Below, one piece after another: positions 27,368-37,017 of a DNA stretch of 64,000 nucleotides. The notes below the pieces were generated by a model. That model made no database searches and was not told where the DNA came from. It was given only the letters and a program-made list of their open reading frames with translations. The translations under genes and the position numbers were made by a program. The stretch lies in contig NZ_JAGSYE010000002.1 in assembly GCF_025685565.1 (NCBI RefSeq), positions 124,001 to 188,000 of the forward strand, read 5' to 3'. The number at the start of each line of letters is the position of its first letter. The stretch's first letter is position 1. This DNA comes from Granulicella aggregans (GTDB lineage Bacteria > Acidobacteriota > Terriglobia > Terriglobales > Acidobacteriaceae).

Positions 27368-28684
27368 ATGAGCTTCTTCAAGACATCCGCAGCACTTTGC
27401 CTGCTCTCTCTCGCCGCACTCACCGCCGCAGCCAACGCCCAGAGCTCCATCAAGGGCACCGTCACCAACAAGACCACGGGCAAACCGGCCGCCGGCGATG
27501 ACGTTGTCCTTATTCGCCTGCAGCAGGGTATGCAGGAGAGCACCCGTGGCAAGACCGACAGCAAGGGCCGCTTCTCGCTTGCCGTGCCCGATCCCGGCGG
27601 CGTACATCTCGTCCGCGTGACGCATGACAAGGCGAATTACTTCCAGCCGGTCCAGCCCGGCACTGACACCATTGACGTCGAGGTCTTCACCGCCGCCGCC
27701 AAGGTGGAAGGCATCACCGGCGAAGCGGATGTGATGCGTCTCCAGACCGATCCGAGCGGAGCATCGCTGAACGTCGTCGAGAACTTCTTCGTCAAGAACG
27801 ATTCGACTCCGCCCAAGACCCAGTTTAGCGATCACCCCTTCGATTTCTACCTGCCCGCGGGCGCAGTCATCGAAGGCTCTGCCGCGCTCGGCCCGGGCGG
27901 CATGCCCGTCCGGTCTGCTCCGGTTCCGGTTGGCGATCCCAACCACTACACCTTTATCTTCCCCATCCGCCCCGGCGAGACCCGTTTCCAGGTCAGCTAC
28001 AAGCTTCCCTACAAAGGCAGCCTCGCGTTCACGCCCAAGCCCGGTATGGTCACCGACACGATCGCCGTCATGATGCCCAAGAGCATGACCTTCAAGGCTG
28101 ATAGCAGCGCTCCCTACTCCTCGGTCACGGAAGAGACGACGGCCCAGACCTACGTAGCCCGCAACGTCTCCCCATCGCAGCCGCTCGGCTTCACTGTCTC
28201 CGGCACAGGCCAGCTACCGCGCGAAGACAACGCACCTGCAGGCGATGGAAACTCGGCGCAGGGTGCAAATGGAGCCGCAACGGGCGGTCCGGTCACCTCC
28301 GCGAACGACACCAAGCCTGGTATTGGCCTCAACAATCCCATCGACCCCGAAGGCAACAACGACCCCTGGGCCAAGTACAAGTGGTGGATCATCGGCGGCC
28401 TCGGACTCGTCCTCGCCGCGGGCGCAGGCATCATGCTGAAGCAACCCTCGCCGCAACCAGCTACCGGTCCGGATGGGCGCGTCGCGGTAATTCCGGTTGC
28501 AACCATGGACACAAGCTCTCCGACACCGGCATCAACATCGGGCGGTGGAGTTCTTTCAGCCCTCAAGGAAGAACTCTTCGCGCTTGAGACGGATCGGCTC
28601 CAGGGAACGGTCTCTGAGTCGGAGTATGCCGAACAGAAGGCCGCTCTTGAAGTCCTGATGCGACGTGCACTGGCGCGCAGTTAG
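27368..28684 (+). CDS. exported protein with carboxypeptidase-regulatory-like domain and C-terminal membrane anchor
   Basis: A 438-residue protein with signal peptide MSFFKTSAALCLLSLAALTA. Residues 25-115 form a CarboxypepD_reg/transthyretin-like beta domain (IKGTVTNKTTGKPAAGDDVV to HLVRVTHDKANYF). A second beta region follows, then a Gly/Asn-rich linker and a membrane helix (WWIIGGLGLVLAAGAGIML). The tail after the helix contains LSALKEELFALETDRLQG and SESEYAEQKAALEVLMRRAL, which recalls CcmI loop sequences. It is cotranscribed by position with ccmF-ccmH-CcmI-like. A role in cytochrome c maturation is inference. The ATG at 27368 begins the signal peptide. Confidence 0.75.
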   Translation: MSFFKTSAALCLLSLAALTAAANAQSSIKGTVTNKTTGKPAAGDDVVLIRLQQGMQESTRGKTDSKGRFSLAVPDPGGVHLVRVTHDKANYFQPVQPGTDTIDVEVFTAAAKVEGITGEADVMRLQTDPSGASLNVVENFFVKNDSTPPKTQFSDHPFDFYLPAGAVIEGSAALGPGGMPVRSAPVPVGDPNHYTFIFPIRPGETRFQVSYKLPYKGSLAFTPKPGMVTDTIAVMMPKSMTFKADSSAPYSSVTEETTAQTYVARNVSPSQPLGFTVSGTGQLPREDNAPAGDGNSAQGANGAATGGPVTSANDTKPGIGLNNPIDPEGNNDPWAKYKWWIIGGLGLVLAAGAGIMLKQPSPQPATGPDGRVAVIPVATMDTSSPTPASTSGGGVLSALKEELFALETDRLQGTVSESEYAEQKAALEVLMRRALARS

Positions 28685-28712
28685 CCACCGCATTCATCTC
28701 CTCCAACATCCG

Positions 28713-28740
28713 AAGTCCTGATCTTTCGAGATCAGGACTT
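28713..28740. terminator. palindromic hairpin between convergent genes
   Basis: An 11-bp perfect stem (aagtcctgatc / gatcaggactt) with a 6-base loop lies between the end at 28684 and the GH127 stop codon (28732-28734), which it overlaps. No U-tract follows on either strand, so it is a weak intrinsic terminator or an RNA 3'-end hairpin. Confidence 0.6.
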
Positions 28741-30762
28741 CGCCATCTCGGCCTTTACTGGAAATGCCGTAATACGCAGCTTGCCCGCCGCGTAGGGATG
28801 CAGAGCGATCATCTCCGGTGCATCGGCTGCAGAGACCGGACTAACCGGAACCGCCGCAGCGACGCCGTCCTCTGCCCGCCACGATGGAACTTTGTGAGCC
28901 GAGGCCATGATGCGAACGGGAGCTCCCCTTAGCGAGAAGGGCGCGTCCCCGATGGGAAGCTCTTCCACCTTCAGACCTGCCTTCGAGCTTGCAGAGACAT
29001 CCAACGCATAGTTCCACGCCGTCGCCGGATAGACCTGCCAGTCGCTAGCCTTGTCTCGCTCCACCAGCTTCAGCCATGACCCGCCAATGGCATACGAGAA
29101 GACCAGTGGCCCGCGATGGATAGAAACGGATTGATGGAACCCCGGTAACACCCGAGGTTCCATCGGCAAGCGGAGCTCCACGGTATCGCCGGCATGCCAC
29201 TCCCGCTCGAGGTGAATGAAGCCATTCGCTCCGCTGCTCTTGACCGCCTTCCCGTTGAGCATGACCTCATGCGAACTGGCCCACCCCGGAATCCGCAGCC
29301 GAACGGAAAACTTCAGTGGCCTCGCCGGACTCACCGCAACGTGAATCGTTCCGCGAAAGGGATAGTCCGTTGCTTCCACTAGCCGCACCGGGACGCTGTG
29401 GACCTTCGTATTTACCTCGCAGGGCGAGTATGCCGCAGCAACCAGACCGCCGTCCGCCGAGGCCATCCACAAGCTGTTTGTGAACTTCGGCCATCCCTGG
29501 TGGAAGTTCGCCGTGCAGCAGCCGAAGTTCGGCTCGAGCCCATAGATATTCGACTCCGGTCCGTCTGTGGTCCACGGCTTTCTGTGCAGACTCACCTCAA
29601 CCTGATTGGGCTCCTGGTTATACTGGTGCGCCCACATGTCGTCGGTGAACGCGCCGGGAAGCGCGTTGAAGGCAAGCTGCTCCAGTCGGTCGCCAAGCGA
29701 GGCATCGCCGAGAATGGACATACCCACCTCGAGCGAGTACATCGCTTCAACGACGGTACACAGCTCGCTGCCCTGCGATGGGTTCCGCCCAGCGAAGTGC
29801 TCGTCGCAGGAGAACATGCCGTTGGGCAAGCCATGATATTTGTCGAGCGCCGCCAGCATCTGCTCCATGCCCTTGCGATCTTCTTCCTTGCCCGAAAGCA
29901 AAGACCAAACAGGCGCGGCCTTCAAGGCCTGCCCGTTGTTCACCCCATGCGTTGAGAGCGCCGTATCACCCAGCCCATTCTTCTCATCCAGATGTATCCG
30001 CTCGGGCGTGACCGGCTCGGTATACTTGAAGTCAGCGAACTGCGCCTGCCAATCGTGCCCCTGTTCATGCAGCAACTTCGCTAGCGTTAATAGGCTCTCA
30101 TCGCCCGTCCGGTTGTAGAGCCATATTGCCGAGAGTGCATTGTCCTGCCAGCGGAATTTTCCCCAGTCGCGAAGCGGCCGCGTGGGCAATGTTTCAAGCT
30201 GATACTTGAAGTATCTTGCCATGAGCGGCATCACGCGTGGATCGCCGGTAGCCTCTTCATATTGCGTGAGCACCTTCAGCATGACCATGCGCGGCCACCA
30301 GTCATCGTTGCTGGCCGGACCGATCATCCCGTTCGGCTGCTGATGGGTCAGCGTCCACTCGATGAAGCGCTGCGCCTTCGCCTTCAGCTTCGCATCGTCG
30401 AGTTGATATGCGAGCGGGAGGAGCCCGTCGACGAAGTAAGGCCCACGCTCCCACGATTCGCCCGTACCGCCGAGCCATCCACTGTTCGGGCCAACGTCGG
30501 CCCATACCTCATCGAGATGTCCACCAAGTCCGTCGGCCTGGATTTGCAACTGCCGCTTGAGCCATCCGCGCGGAGCAATCGATCCCATCGGTAGCGGATA
30601 GAACGCGCTGGCTGCGAGTAGTGACTTATTGGTCGCAACTTCACGCTGGGAGCCGTTGCTGTCCTCCGTACTCGCAACCGCCGAGAGACCGCTCATCGCG
30701 ACCGAACCACTTGCCGCTATAGCAGCGGAGGTCTTCAGGAATCGGCGCCGGCTCGCGATCAT
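28732..30762 (-). CDS. GH127-type beta-L-arabinofuranosidase-like hydrolase (DUF1680)
   Basis: A 676-residue glycoside hydrolase exported by a Tat signal (ASRRRFLKTSAAIAASGSVA). The family cleaves terminal beta-L-arabinofuranosyl or related residues using a zinc-bound cysteine nucleophile. The (alpha/alpha)6 barrel shows GGTGESWERGPYFVDGLLPL, ELCTVVEAMYSLEVGM (the conserved Glu) and NFGCCTANFHQGWPKF with the paired cysteines that bind zinc. A C-terminal beta region follows. The ATG overlaps the TGA of the GH5-like gene (ATGA), so translation is coupled. Confidence 0.9.
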   Translation of the reverse strand: MIASRRRFLKTSAAIAASGSVAMSGLSAVASTEDSNGSQREVATNKSLLAASAFYPLPMGSIAPRGWLKRQLQIQADGLGGHLDEVWADVGPNSGWLGGTGESWERGPYFVDGLLPLAYQLDDAKLKAKAQRFIEWTLTHQQPNGMIGPASNDDWWPRMVMLKVLTQYEEATGDPRVMPLMARYFKYQLETLPTRPLRDWGKFRWQDNALSAIWLYNRTGDESLLTLAKLLHEQGHDWQAQFADFKYTEPVTPERIHLDEKNGLGDTALSTHGVNNGQALKAAPVWSLLSGKEEDRKGMEQMLAALDKYHGLPNGMFSCDEHFAGRNPSQGSELCTVVEAMYSLEVGMSILGDASLGDRLEQLAFNALPGAFTDDMWAHQYNQEPNQVEVSLHRKPWTTDGPESNIYGLEPNFGCCTANFHQGWPKFTNSLWMASADGGLVAAAYSPCEVNTKVHSVPVRLVEATDYPFRGTIHVAVSPARPLKFSVRLRIPGWASSHEVMLNGKAVKSSGANGFIHLEREWHAGDTVELRLPMEPRVLPGFHQSVSIHRGPLVFSYAIGGSWLKLVERDKASDWQVYPATAWNYALDVSASSKAGLKVEELPIGDAPFSLRGAPVRIMASAHKVPSWRAEDGVAAAVPVSPVSAADAPEMIALHPYAAGKLRITAFPVKAEMAKS

Positions 30763-31922
30763 TGCCCGACTTTCCCTGTTTCTCCAATCGCCGCAGAGGC
30801 CACCGGCGTTCCCCGTCCGGTAAGCTCCCGGATCAGGTCCACCTCGTGCTGACGATAGGGCGTCCCATCATTCCTGAAGACCTCGTGGAACCAGACCGTC
30901 GGCTGCGATAGCGTATACGGGCGGTCCCACGAATCCCACGGTAGATAGGTCTGCGTCTGCCCCGCGACCAAGCCCCAGTTGATTGCGCCAACGTTATATT
31001 TCTTAGCGATGGGAAGGCTTCCATCGAACGTCGAACCAGCCCCGCGAGCCATGTACTCCGTGCAGATGATCGGCCGGTGCAGCCGCTGAAGCTCCCTGAT
31101 GCGAGCCTCGAACTCCTCAGGCCAGCCGTAGTTATGGAAGGAGATTACGTCCGACTCTGCAAGCTGAATCTTCGTCGTCTCGCTCTCCTTCGCAGGATTC
31201 GACCAATCTCCTTGCCAAACGCCGCTGGTAAGCGGCTGCGAAGGATGGACCGAGCGAGCCCACTCAAAAGCCTTTGGCAGAAGTTCATCTACCCGCTTCA
31301 CCTTGGCTGCTTCGTCTGCCGCCTTGTCGCCGCCTTTGTTGTCCGGCTCGTTCCAGACATCCCAACCGAGGATTCGCGGATCATTGGCGAACGCTCCAAC
31401 CACTCCTTCAACGTAAGCCTTCAACTCCGGCTCCACGGAGCGATCGAGCAGCCTCTGCTTCCCCGGACTCTGTACCCATCCAGAGTTGTGTACCCCCGGG
31501 ATCGGTGGGTGTTGTGGTCCCAGGTGGGGGTCCGTCTCCCAGCAGGAATCGAAGAGCACCAGCAGCGGACGGATGTGATGCTTCGCGGCGATCCCGAGAA
31601 ACGTGTCCAAACGCTTCTTGAAACCGTCGGGGTCCTGCTTCCACAACTGGTCCTGCAGGAAGACCCTTGCGGTGTTCATGCCAATCGACTCAGCCAGCCC
31701 AAGTTCGTGATCGTTGATAGCTGGATCGAAGGTCTCGGCCTGGAACATGACCAGCTCATTGATCGCATTTGAAGGGATGAAGTTCGCACCGACTAGCCAA
31801 GGCTGTTGGGCGTACCAGTCGTTTGCTTTTTGTTCGGACCATCGTCCCTTGGTTTGTGTACGGGCCTGGCCTGGAATCATGGCGAGCAAGAGTGCAAATG
31901 CAAGGGCGGTGCGGAACTTCAT
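30759..31922 (-). CDS. GH5-like (beta/alpha)8 glycoside hydrolase, secreted
   Basis: A 387-residue hydrolase with signal peptide (FRTALAFALLLAMIPGQA). Sequence features fit clan A retaining enzymes: the acid/base Glu in GWDVWNEPDNK and a likely nucleophile Glu in IICTEYMARG. The segments GMNTARVFLQD and RPLLVLFDSCW form early barrel strands. Substrate may be beta-linked hexosan or xylan; GH39 or GH2-like grouping is also possible. AGAGG lies before the ATG. It is the first gene of the two-gene operon with GH127, and a LacI-type operator lies 61 bases upstream. Confidence 0.8.
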   Translation of the reverse strand: MKFRTALAFALLLAMIPGQARTQTKGRWSEQKANDWYAQQPWLVGANFIPSNAINELVMFQAETFDPAINDHELGLAESIGMNTARVFLQDQLWKQDPDGFKKRLDTFLGIAAKHHIRPLLVLFDSCWETDPHLGPQHPPIPGVHNSGWVQSPGKQRLLDRSVEPELKAYVEGVVGAFANDPRILGWDVWNEPDNKGGDKAADEAAKVKRVDELLPKAFEWARSVHPSQPLTSGVWQGDWSNPAKESETTKIQLAESDVISFHNYGWPEEFEARIRELQRLHRPIICTEYMARGAGSTFDGSLPIAKKYNVGAINWGLVAGQTQTYLPWDSWDRPYTLSQPTVWFHEVFRNDGTPYRQHEVDLIRELTGRGTPVASAAIGETGKVGQ

Positions 31923-31982
31923 ACGGAAACCTCTAAGCGAAACGGGTTACTTGAACATCAACAGTGGAAACGTACATGATCC

Positions 31983-31996
31983 TGCAAGCGGTTACA
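31983..31996. promoter_or_regulatory. LacI-family operator upstream of the GH5/GH127 operon
   Basis: TGCAAGCGGTTACA is a perfect match to the LacI/GalR pattern TGnAAnCGnTTnCA, with its central CG dyad. It lies 61 bases before the start at 31922 and just past the end of the lacI gene. It shares CGGTTACAT with the site at 33147. Confidence 0.75.
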
Positions 31997-32033
31997 TTCC
32001 CCGGGAGATTGAGACACGCCCCGGCGTTTCTCC

Positions 32034-33089
32034 TCAGACGTGCAGCCTATCCGCGCGGCGTCTTTTTAGGCTGTGCGCCTCACCGGGTATAGGTCCCGCC
32101 GACCGGCGAGGTACGAAGATCGGTTGTATCTTGTACTGCGCGCCGTCCCTGGGCTCCTTGGACGGCGGATCCTGTGTGCCCAGCAACGCCTCGATCGCCG
32201 TACGCGCGACGTCCTTGTGGGGGATACGGACGGTCGTGAGAGGAGGCTCGGTGAAGGCGCTCAACTGAATGTCATCAAATCCGATAATGGATATGTCCTG
32301 GGGGATTCTCATTCCCGCCTCGAAGATCGCCCCCATCGCTCCAATGGCTGTGAGGTCGTTCGAAGTGAGCACCGCTGTCGGTCGATGCTCGAGGGCCAGG
32401 ATGCGCTGCATCGCCCGGTAGCCTCCGTCCGGACGGTGATTTCCCTCCTGCACATACTCTGCTTTGGCAGAAAGATGCTCCCGCGCGGAGCTCTCCATAA
32501 ATGCCTGATAGCGAGTTCGTGCCGAGTTGAGATTGAGAGGGCCACTGATGAATGAGATGTCTTTATGCCCGAGTTGGGTAAGGTAGTGCATCGCCATCTC
32601 GACCCCTGCGGGGTAATCGATGTTAATGCGGCTTATCCCGGGGGCTGGCTCGCCTGTATCGAGGAACACGACAGGAATCTTCCGTTTCAGGAAAAAACTG
32701 ATCACATGCTCGCTGATCTCAGAGGTCATAATGGCGACGCCGTCGACCTTGCGCTGCAGCATCCGAGTGACGCAGTGCATTGTGCGGTCGGGATCGTAGT
32801 CGGTGTTGGCGATGAGTACTTCTTTTCCCTGGCTTACGGCGATGTCCTCGAAGGCCTTAACCAGCTCAGGAAAGAAGGGATTGGTGATGTCCGAGATGAT
32901 CAGTCCTAGAAGATTGCTACGCCCGGACCCAAGCGCGCGGGCGTTCGTATTCAAGACAAAGTTCAACGTTTCCATGGCTTTACGCACTCGCGCAGCCGTG
33001 TCTGGACTCACCTTGGGTGAGCCATTGATCGTGCGCGAAACAGTAGCCGTGGAGACGTTGGCGAGCTTTGCAACAGCTTTGATGTTCAT
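32034..33089 (-). CDS. LacI-family transcriptional regulator
   Basis: A 351-residue sugar-responsive repressor. The ATG at 33089 begins MNIKAVAKLANVSTATVSRT, the classic LacI helix-turn-helix and hinge helix (NGSPKVSPDTAARVRKAMETL). A TTG eight codons earlier is in frame but not needed. The periplasmic-binding-like effector domain (~60-335) shows LLGLIISDITNPFFPELVKA, VAIMTSEISE, IPVVFLDTGEP, ISFISGPLNLNSARTR, HRPTAVLTSNDLTAIGAM and ISIIGFDDIQLS. It lies between GH5/GH127 and the DUF4965 gene. Operator-like sites at 31983 and 33147 suggest local control and autoregulation; the effector sugar is unknown. Confidence 0.95.
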   Translation of the reverse strand: MNIKAVAKLANVSTATVSRTINGSPKVSPDTAARVRKAMETLNFVLNTNARALGSGRSNLLGLIISDITNPFFPELVKAFEDIAVSQGKEVLIANTDYDPDRTMHCVTRMLQRKVDGVAIMTSEISEHVISFFLKRKIPVVFLDTGEPAPGISRINIDYPAGVEMAMHYLTQLGHKDISFISGPLNLNSARTRYQAFMESSAREHLSAKAEYVQEGNHRPDGGYRAMQRILALEHRPTAVLTSNDLTAIGAMGAIFEAGMRIPQDISIIGFDDIQLSAFTEPPLTTVRIPHKDVARTAIEALLGTQDPPSKEPRDGAQYKIQPIFVPRRSAGPIPGEAHSLKRRRADRLHV

Positions 33090-33146
33090 AGGCGGGTCAG
33101 TTCGCGGGTGCAAAATACGCGTTTGAAGAATCTTGCTAAGATAGCG

Positions 33147-33160
33147 TGAATTCGGTTACA
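33147..33160. promoter_or_regulatory. LacI-family operator between lacI and the DUF4965 gene
   Basis: TGAATTCGGTTACA matches nine of the ten fixed positions of TGnAAnCGnTTnCA. It is 58 bases before lacI and 90 before the DUF4965 start at 33250. Its position allows control of both divergent genes. Confidence 0.65.
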
Positions 33161-33249
33161 TCGTCTACGCGGTATGCGAGAACAAACGATCTTCTACCGG
33201 AATTCGATCAAATAAAGCGTCTGTTCCTCAAGTTGAAAGGTTCTTCTCG

Positions 33250-35373
33250 ATGCCAAGATTTCGCATTTTGCTGGCGCTCCTCTTCCTATTGGTAACCTGT
33301 TTCACCACGAATAGAGTCCTTGGACAAGAGGCACCAGGTCGGACATCCTCACCTCGTCCGCCGGCAACGCCATTGATCGTGCATGATCCCTACTTCAGCA
33401 TCTGGTCGACCGCGGACAAGCTGACCGATCGTCCCACCACGCATTGGACCGGCCATGAACAGCCCCTCATCGGGCTCGTCAGGGTCGACGGCAAGCCGTT
33501 CCGCATCATGGGACGCGATCCCTGGGACATCCCGGCACTGCCGCAGACCAGCATGGAGCTCACTCCGCTGCACACTCGCTATCGCTTCGCTGGTGCTGGC
33601 ATCGAGATCGAACTTAGCTTCTTCACCCCGGCATTTCTCGACGATATGGACCTCATGTCCCGCCCCGTAACCTATGTGACCTGGACATGCCACTCCACGG
33701 ACGCAGCGCAGCATGACGTGTCGATCTACTTCGACGCAGACGCGAACAGCGCCACCAGTTACGAGCATCAAGCGGTCACCTTCTCCCGCCAGCAGACAGC
33801 ATCCGGGCAGTCCCTCAGCGTCGGTTCCCGCGACCAGGCGGTACTCAATCGCTCTGGCGACGACCTTCGCATCGACTGGGGATACTTCCACCTCTGGGTT
33901 CCGTCATCCGAGACTTCGCAGAGCGTCATCGCACCCCATGCAGCAGACGATTTCGCCAGCACAGGCGCGCTGCCCAAGGCCGATTTCATGGACGGCGCCG
34001 TCCCCAACGACCGATCCGCGCCTCACCTTGCCGTCGCTCTTGCTCTAGGTTCTGTAGGAGCTCAACCGGTCGCGCGACATCTTTTAGTCAGTTACACCGA
34101 AGGCTTCGGCATCCAATATATGAACCGCAACCTGCGGCCTTATTGGCAGCGGCACGGCAAGTCAGTCTCCGCGATGCTGGATGAAGCAGAGGCACAGTAC
34201 ACGGCTCTGGAGGATCGCGGCAACAAGTTTGACAAGGAGCTGATCGCCGACATTACCCGCACCGCCGGAGCGCACTACGCGTGGCTCTGCACTCTCAGCT
34301 ATCGGCAGTCCATCGCAGCCCACAAGCTCGTCGCCGATGCCGACAATCAACCCATGCTCTTCGCTAAGGAAAACTTCTCAAACGGAGACATCGGCACGGT
34401 CGACGTTCTCTATCCCTCCGCTCCAATCTTCCTCTTCTTCAATCCCAGGCTGCTCGAGGCCCAGGTGCGCCCCGTGCTTCAATACGCGGCCATGACCGAT
34501 CGCTGGCACTTCCCGTTCGCTCCCCACGACCTCGGCCAGTATCCGCTGGCGAACGGCCAGGAGTACGGCGGCGGCGAGAGGACCGAAGAAGACCAGATGC
34601 CCGTGGAGGAGAGCGCGAACCTGATCATCCTGGTTGACGCCATCGCTCGCACCGAGGGATCGACCGCTCTCGGCGAACGCTTCTGGCCGCTAATTACTCA
34701 GTGGGCGGAGTACCTCAAGCTCCACGGCCTAGACCCCGAAACCCAACTCACGACTGACGACTTCGCCGGTCACGTCGCTCACAATGCCAACCTCTCCATC
34801 AAGGCGATCGACGCCCTGGGAGCCTACGCCGATCTTGCCCACCTGCTGCACCACGATGCCGAGTCGAAGCAGTACGGTTCTCTCGCGAAGACCATGGCTG
34901 GCGAGTGGGTCAAGATGGCTGCCGAAGGAGACCACTACAAACTCGCCTTCAACAGCCCCGGAACCTGGAGCCAGAAGTACAACCTCGTCTGGGACAAGGT
35001 GCTCGACTACAACCTCTTCCCGCCGAGCGTTCGTGAGAGCGAGATCGCCTTCTATAAGACGAAGCTCAATCTCTACGGACTCCCGCTCGACAGCCGGAAG
35101 ACTTACACCAAGAGCGACTGGACGCTTTGGACGGCGACCCTGACGGACAATCAGTCGGACTTCAACGCCCTCGTCGATCCCGTCTACAAGTGGTCCACCG
35201 AAACGACCAGCCGCGTCCCCATGACCGACTGGTACGACACGGTCACCGGCAGACAGTCAGGCTTCCAGGCTCGCAGCGTGGTCGGCGGATTCTTCATCCG
35301 AGCCCTCGCCGACAAGCAGCTGGCCGCAAAGTGGCGCGCGCGAGCGGCTACTGGCTCGAATCCTCCGCAGTAA
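33250..35373 (+). CDS. glutaminase-A-like / DUF4965 secreted protein
   Basis: A 707-residue exported protein (signal FRILLALLFLLVTCFTTN). It has the N-terminal DUF5127-type beta domain starting TPLIVHDPYFSIWSTADKL, the DUF4965 region (WHFPFAPHDLGQYPLANGQ) and the C-terminal helical region with DTVTGRQSGFQARSVVGGFF. Fungal relatives are annotated as glutaminase GtaA. In bacterial sugar clusters these proteins are frequently found with hydrolases and may act on glycans; the real activity is unproven. It is divergent from lacI, which suggests it is part of the same regulon. Its 3' end overlaps GH43 by 26 bases on the opposite strand. Confidence 0.85.
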   Translation: MPRFRILLALLFLLVTCFTTNRVLGQEAPGRTSSPRPPATPLIVHDPYFSIWSTADKLTDRPTTHWTGHEQPLIGLVRVDGKPFRIMGRDPWDIPALPQTSMELTPLHTRYRFAGAGIEIELSFFTPAFLDDMDLMSRPVTYVTWTCHSTDAAQHDVSIYFDADANSATSYEHQAVTFSRQQTASGQSLSVGSRDQAVLNRSGDDLRIDWGYFHLWVPSSETSQSVIAPHAADDFASTGALPKADFMDGAVPNDRSAPHLAVALALGSVGAQPVARHLLVSYTEGFGIQYMNRNLRPYWQRHGKSVSAMLDEAEAQYTALEDRGNKFDKELIADITRTAGAHYAWLCTLSYRQSIAAHKLVADADNQPMLFAKENFSNGDIGTVDVLYPSAPIFLFFNPRLLEAQVRPVLQYAAMTDRWHFPFAPHDLGQYPLANGQEYGGGERTEEDQMPVEESANLIILVDAIARTEGSTALGERFWPLITQWAEYLKLHGLDPETQLTTDDFAGHVAHNANLSIKAIDALGAYADLAHLLHHDAESKQYGSLAKTMAGEWVKMAAEGDHYKLAFNSPGTWSQKYNLVWDKVLDYNLFPPSVRESEIAFYKTKLNLYGLPLDSRKTYTKSDWTLWTATLTDNQSDFNALVDPVYKWSTETTSRVPMTDWYDTVTGRQSGFQARSVVGGFFIRALADKQLAAKWRARAATGSNPPQ

Positions 35374-36964
35374 CGGCAAACTGCCCGAACCCGGCATGGT
35401 TGCCTGGATCGCCGTCAACGACCAGGCCAATTCGCATGCCAGAATCCCACGGCAGGAGACCCTTCAGATCGACGGGCTCTCCTGCTGCGGCCCACGCATC
35501 GGTTCCCAACCGGTAACGAAACTGTGCCTGCCCAGCAGTCTTCGACTCGACCCCGAGCAGGATCTTGCCGTCGCCCGGAATGTCCTTCTTCCAGAGAGTC
35601 TTTCTGGTTCCGTGGTCGGATAGCCAAAGCTCCAGGGAGGCACCGTGCCGTGAAAGAACCACGTCATCCTGCGCCCCGCCAATCAATCCGATGCCTCCGT
35701 CTGGGTCGACCTGAACCGTGGCCTTGTACTGAGCAGACAGCAGCGACCGAGCCACGAAGCTCTGCTGTCTTCCATCGGGAAGTGTCAACGACAGCTTCCC
35801 ACCCTCGACATGTGTCTGGGGCTCATGCCCAATCGGCCACTTCCACTCTGCGTCTAGCGTCGTGCCTGAAAAGGAATCAGCGATTCCTCCAGTCTTACCT
35901 AGCCCGGACTGAAGAGTACCCGGCCCGCGGCCACGATTCACAACCGGCCACCCCTTTGCATCCCATTCAATCGAATCGATGACGGACTCCCGCCCAAGAT
36001 AGGCGAGAGTTCCCGCCGGATAGGCGTGATACAGAAAGACGTCTTCGCCCTTCGGCGTCCGCACAGCCGTTCCATGTCCAGGACACTTCCACACGCCATT
36101 GGGACGGATGATCGGGTTCGCCGGATCTTTCTCCCACGGCCCCAGAAGATGATCGGCCCTCGCCACGCCCTCCGCATACTTGCAGCCCACCCCGCAGCAC
36201 GCGTTTCCGGCGTAGAACAGGTAAAACTTCCCACCGTGCCGCATGATGTAGGGAGCTTCCACAACGCCGCCCTCCCAGCTCTCTGGCTCGTTGACGATCA
36301 GTTGCGTCTTCTCTCCGGTCACATGCACCAGGTCGTCCGTCAAAGGCTGCGCAAAGATGGGCGTCAACTTGCCCTGTGAGTTGCCATCCTCCTTCCAGAT
36401 GAGAAAGGGCTTGCCGCTCTCATCGCGAGCGAAGGCAGGATCGATCGAGCCGTCCTCCTGGCACATAATCGGCCCATGGTCTTCGTAATGCCCATCGGGA
36501 GTTGCGGCCGTCGCGACTGCGACGCAAAGTCCCCCGCCACGCTTCCTGGCTACGTAGTAGACCAGTACGCGCCCGCCATCCGAGACCAGCTCCGGTGCCC
36601 AGAAGTCGCGGTCAGCCCACTCCGGAGTATGAGGAAAGATCGCACCCGCCGACGCCCAGTGCAGCAGATCCTCGGATCGGTAGAGGGAAAACTCGGGTGC
36701 CCAGTTCCCGGCCGTACTGGTCGTCCAATAGGTCTTTCCAACGCGGATGATGGATGGGTCGGGATGGTCTCCGGGAATGATGGGGCTGCTCAGCGCTCCG
36801 TCAGTCTGTGCGATGAGATTTCCTGACGCCATGATGATGAAAACGGCAAAGATCGTTAGCACTCGAACAGCAAAATGCGCCCGCCTCGGAGTCGATCGCG
36901 CCAAAAGAAGATTATCGCCTTCGGTTCCGCGGCACGCATCCCTTGCAACCCAACCCACAATCAT
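35348..36964 (-). CDS. GH43 glycoside hydrolase, exported
   Basis: A five-bladed beta-propeller hydrolase acting on arabinan, xylan or related side chains. The ATG at 36964, with GGGAG six bases upstream, gives about 538 residues; the frame is open 60 codons further without support. The hydrophobic VRVLTIFAVFIIMASGNLIA is the signal. Catalytic acids lie in GDHPDPSIIR (base Asp), GSIDPAFARDESGKPF (pKa-modulating Asp) and WEGGVVEAPYIMR (acid Glu). A C-terminal jelly-roll-like domain (~370-530) follows. It is the only gene of the island opposite to DUF4965, and a weak LacI-type half-site is 55 bases upstream. Confidence 0.88.
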   Translation of the reverse strand: MIVGWVARDACRGTEGDNLLLARSTPRRAHFAVRVLTIFAVFIIMASGNLIAQTDGALSSPIIPGDHPDPSIIRVGKTYWTTSTAGNWAPEFSLYRSEDLLHWASAGAIFPHTPEWADRDFWAPELVSDGGRVLVYYVARKRGGGLCVAVATAATPDGHYEDHGPIMCQEDGSIDPAFARDESGKPFLIWKEDGNSQGKLTPIFAQPLTDDLVHVTGEKTQLIVNEPESWEGGVVEAPYIMRHGGKFYLFYAGNACCGVGCKYAEGVARADHLLGPWEKDPANPIIRPNGVWKCPGHGTAVRTPKGEDVFLYHAYPAGTLAYLGRESVIDSIEWDAKGWPVVNRGRGPGTLQSGLGKTGGIADSFSGTTLDAEWKWPIGHEPQTHVEGGKLSLTLPDGRQQSFVARSLLSAQYKATVQVDPDGGIGLIGGAQDDVVLSRHGASLELWLSDHGTRKTLWKKDIPGDGKILLGVESKTAGQAQFRYRLGTDAWAAAGEPVDLKGLLPWDSGMRIGLVVDGDPGNHAGFGQFAVTAEDSSQ

Positions 36965-37017
36965 CTTCATCTCCCGGTAAACAGCTGAGGAACAGTCGTG
37001 TGAAACGGAAGCCATCC

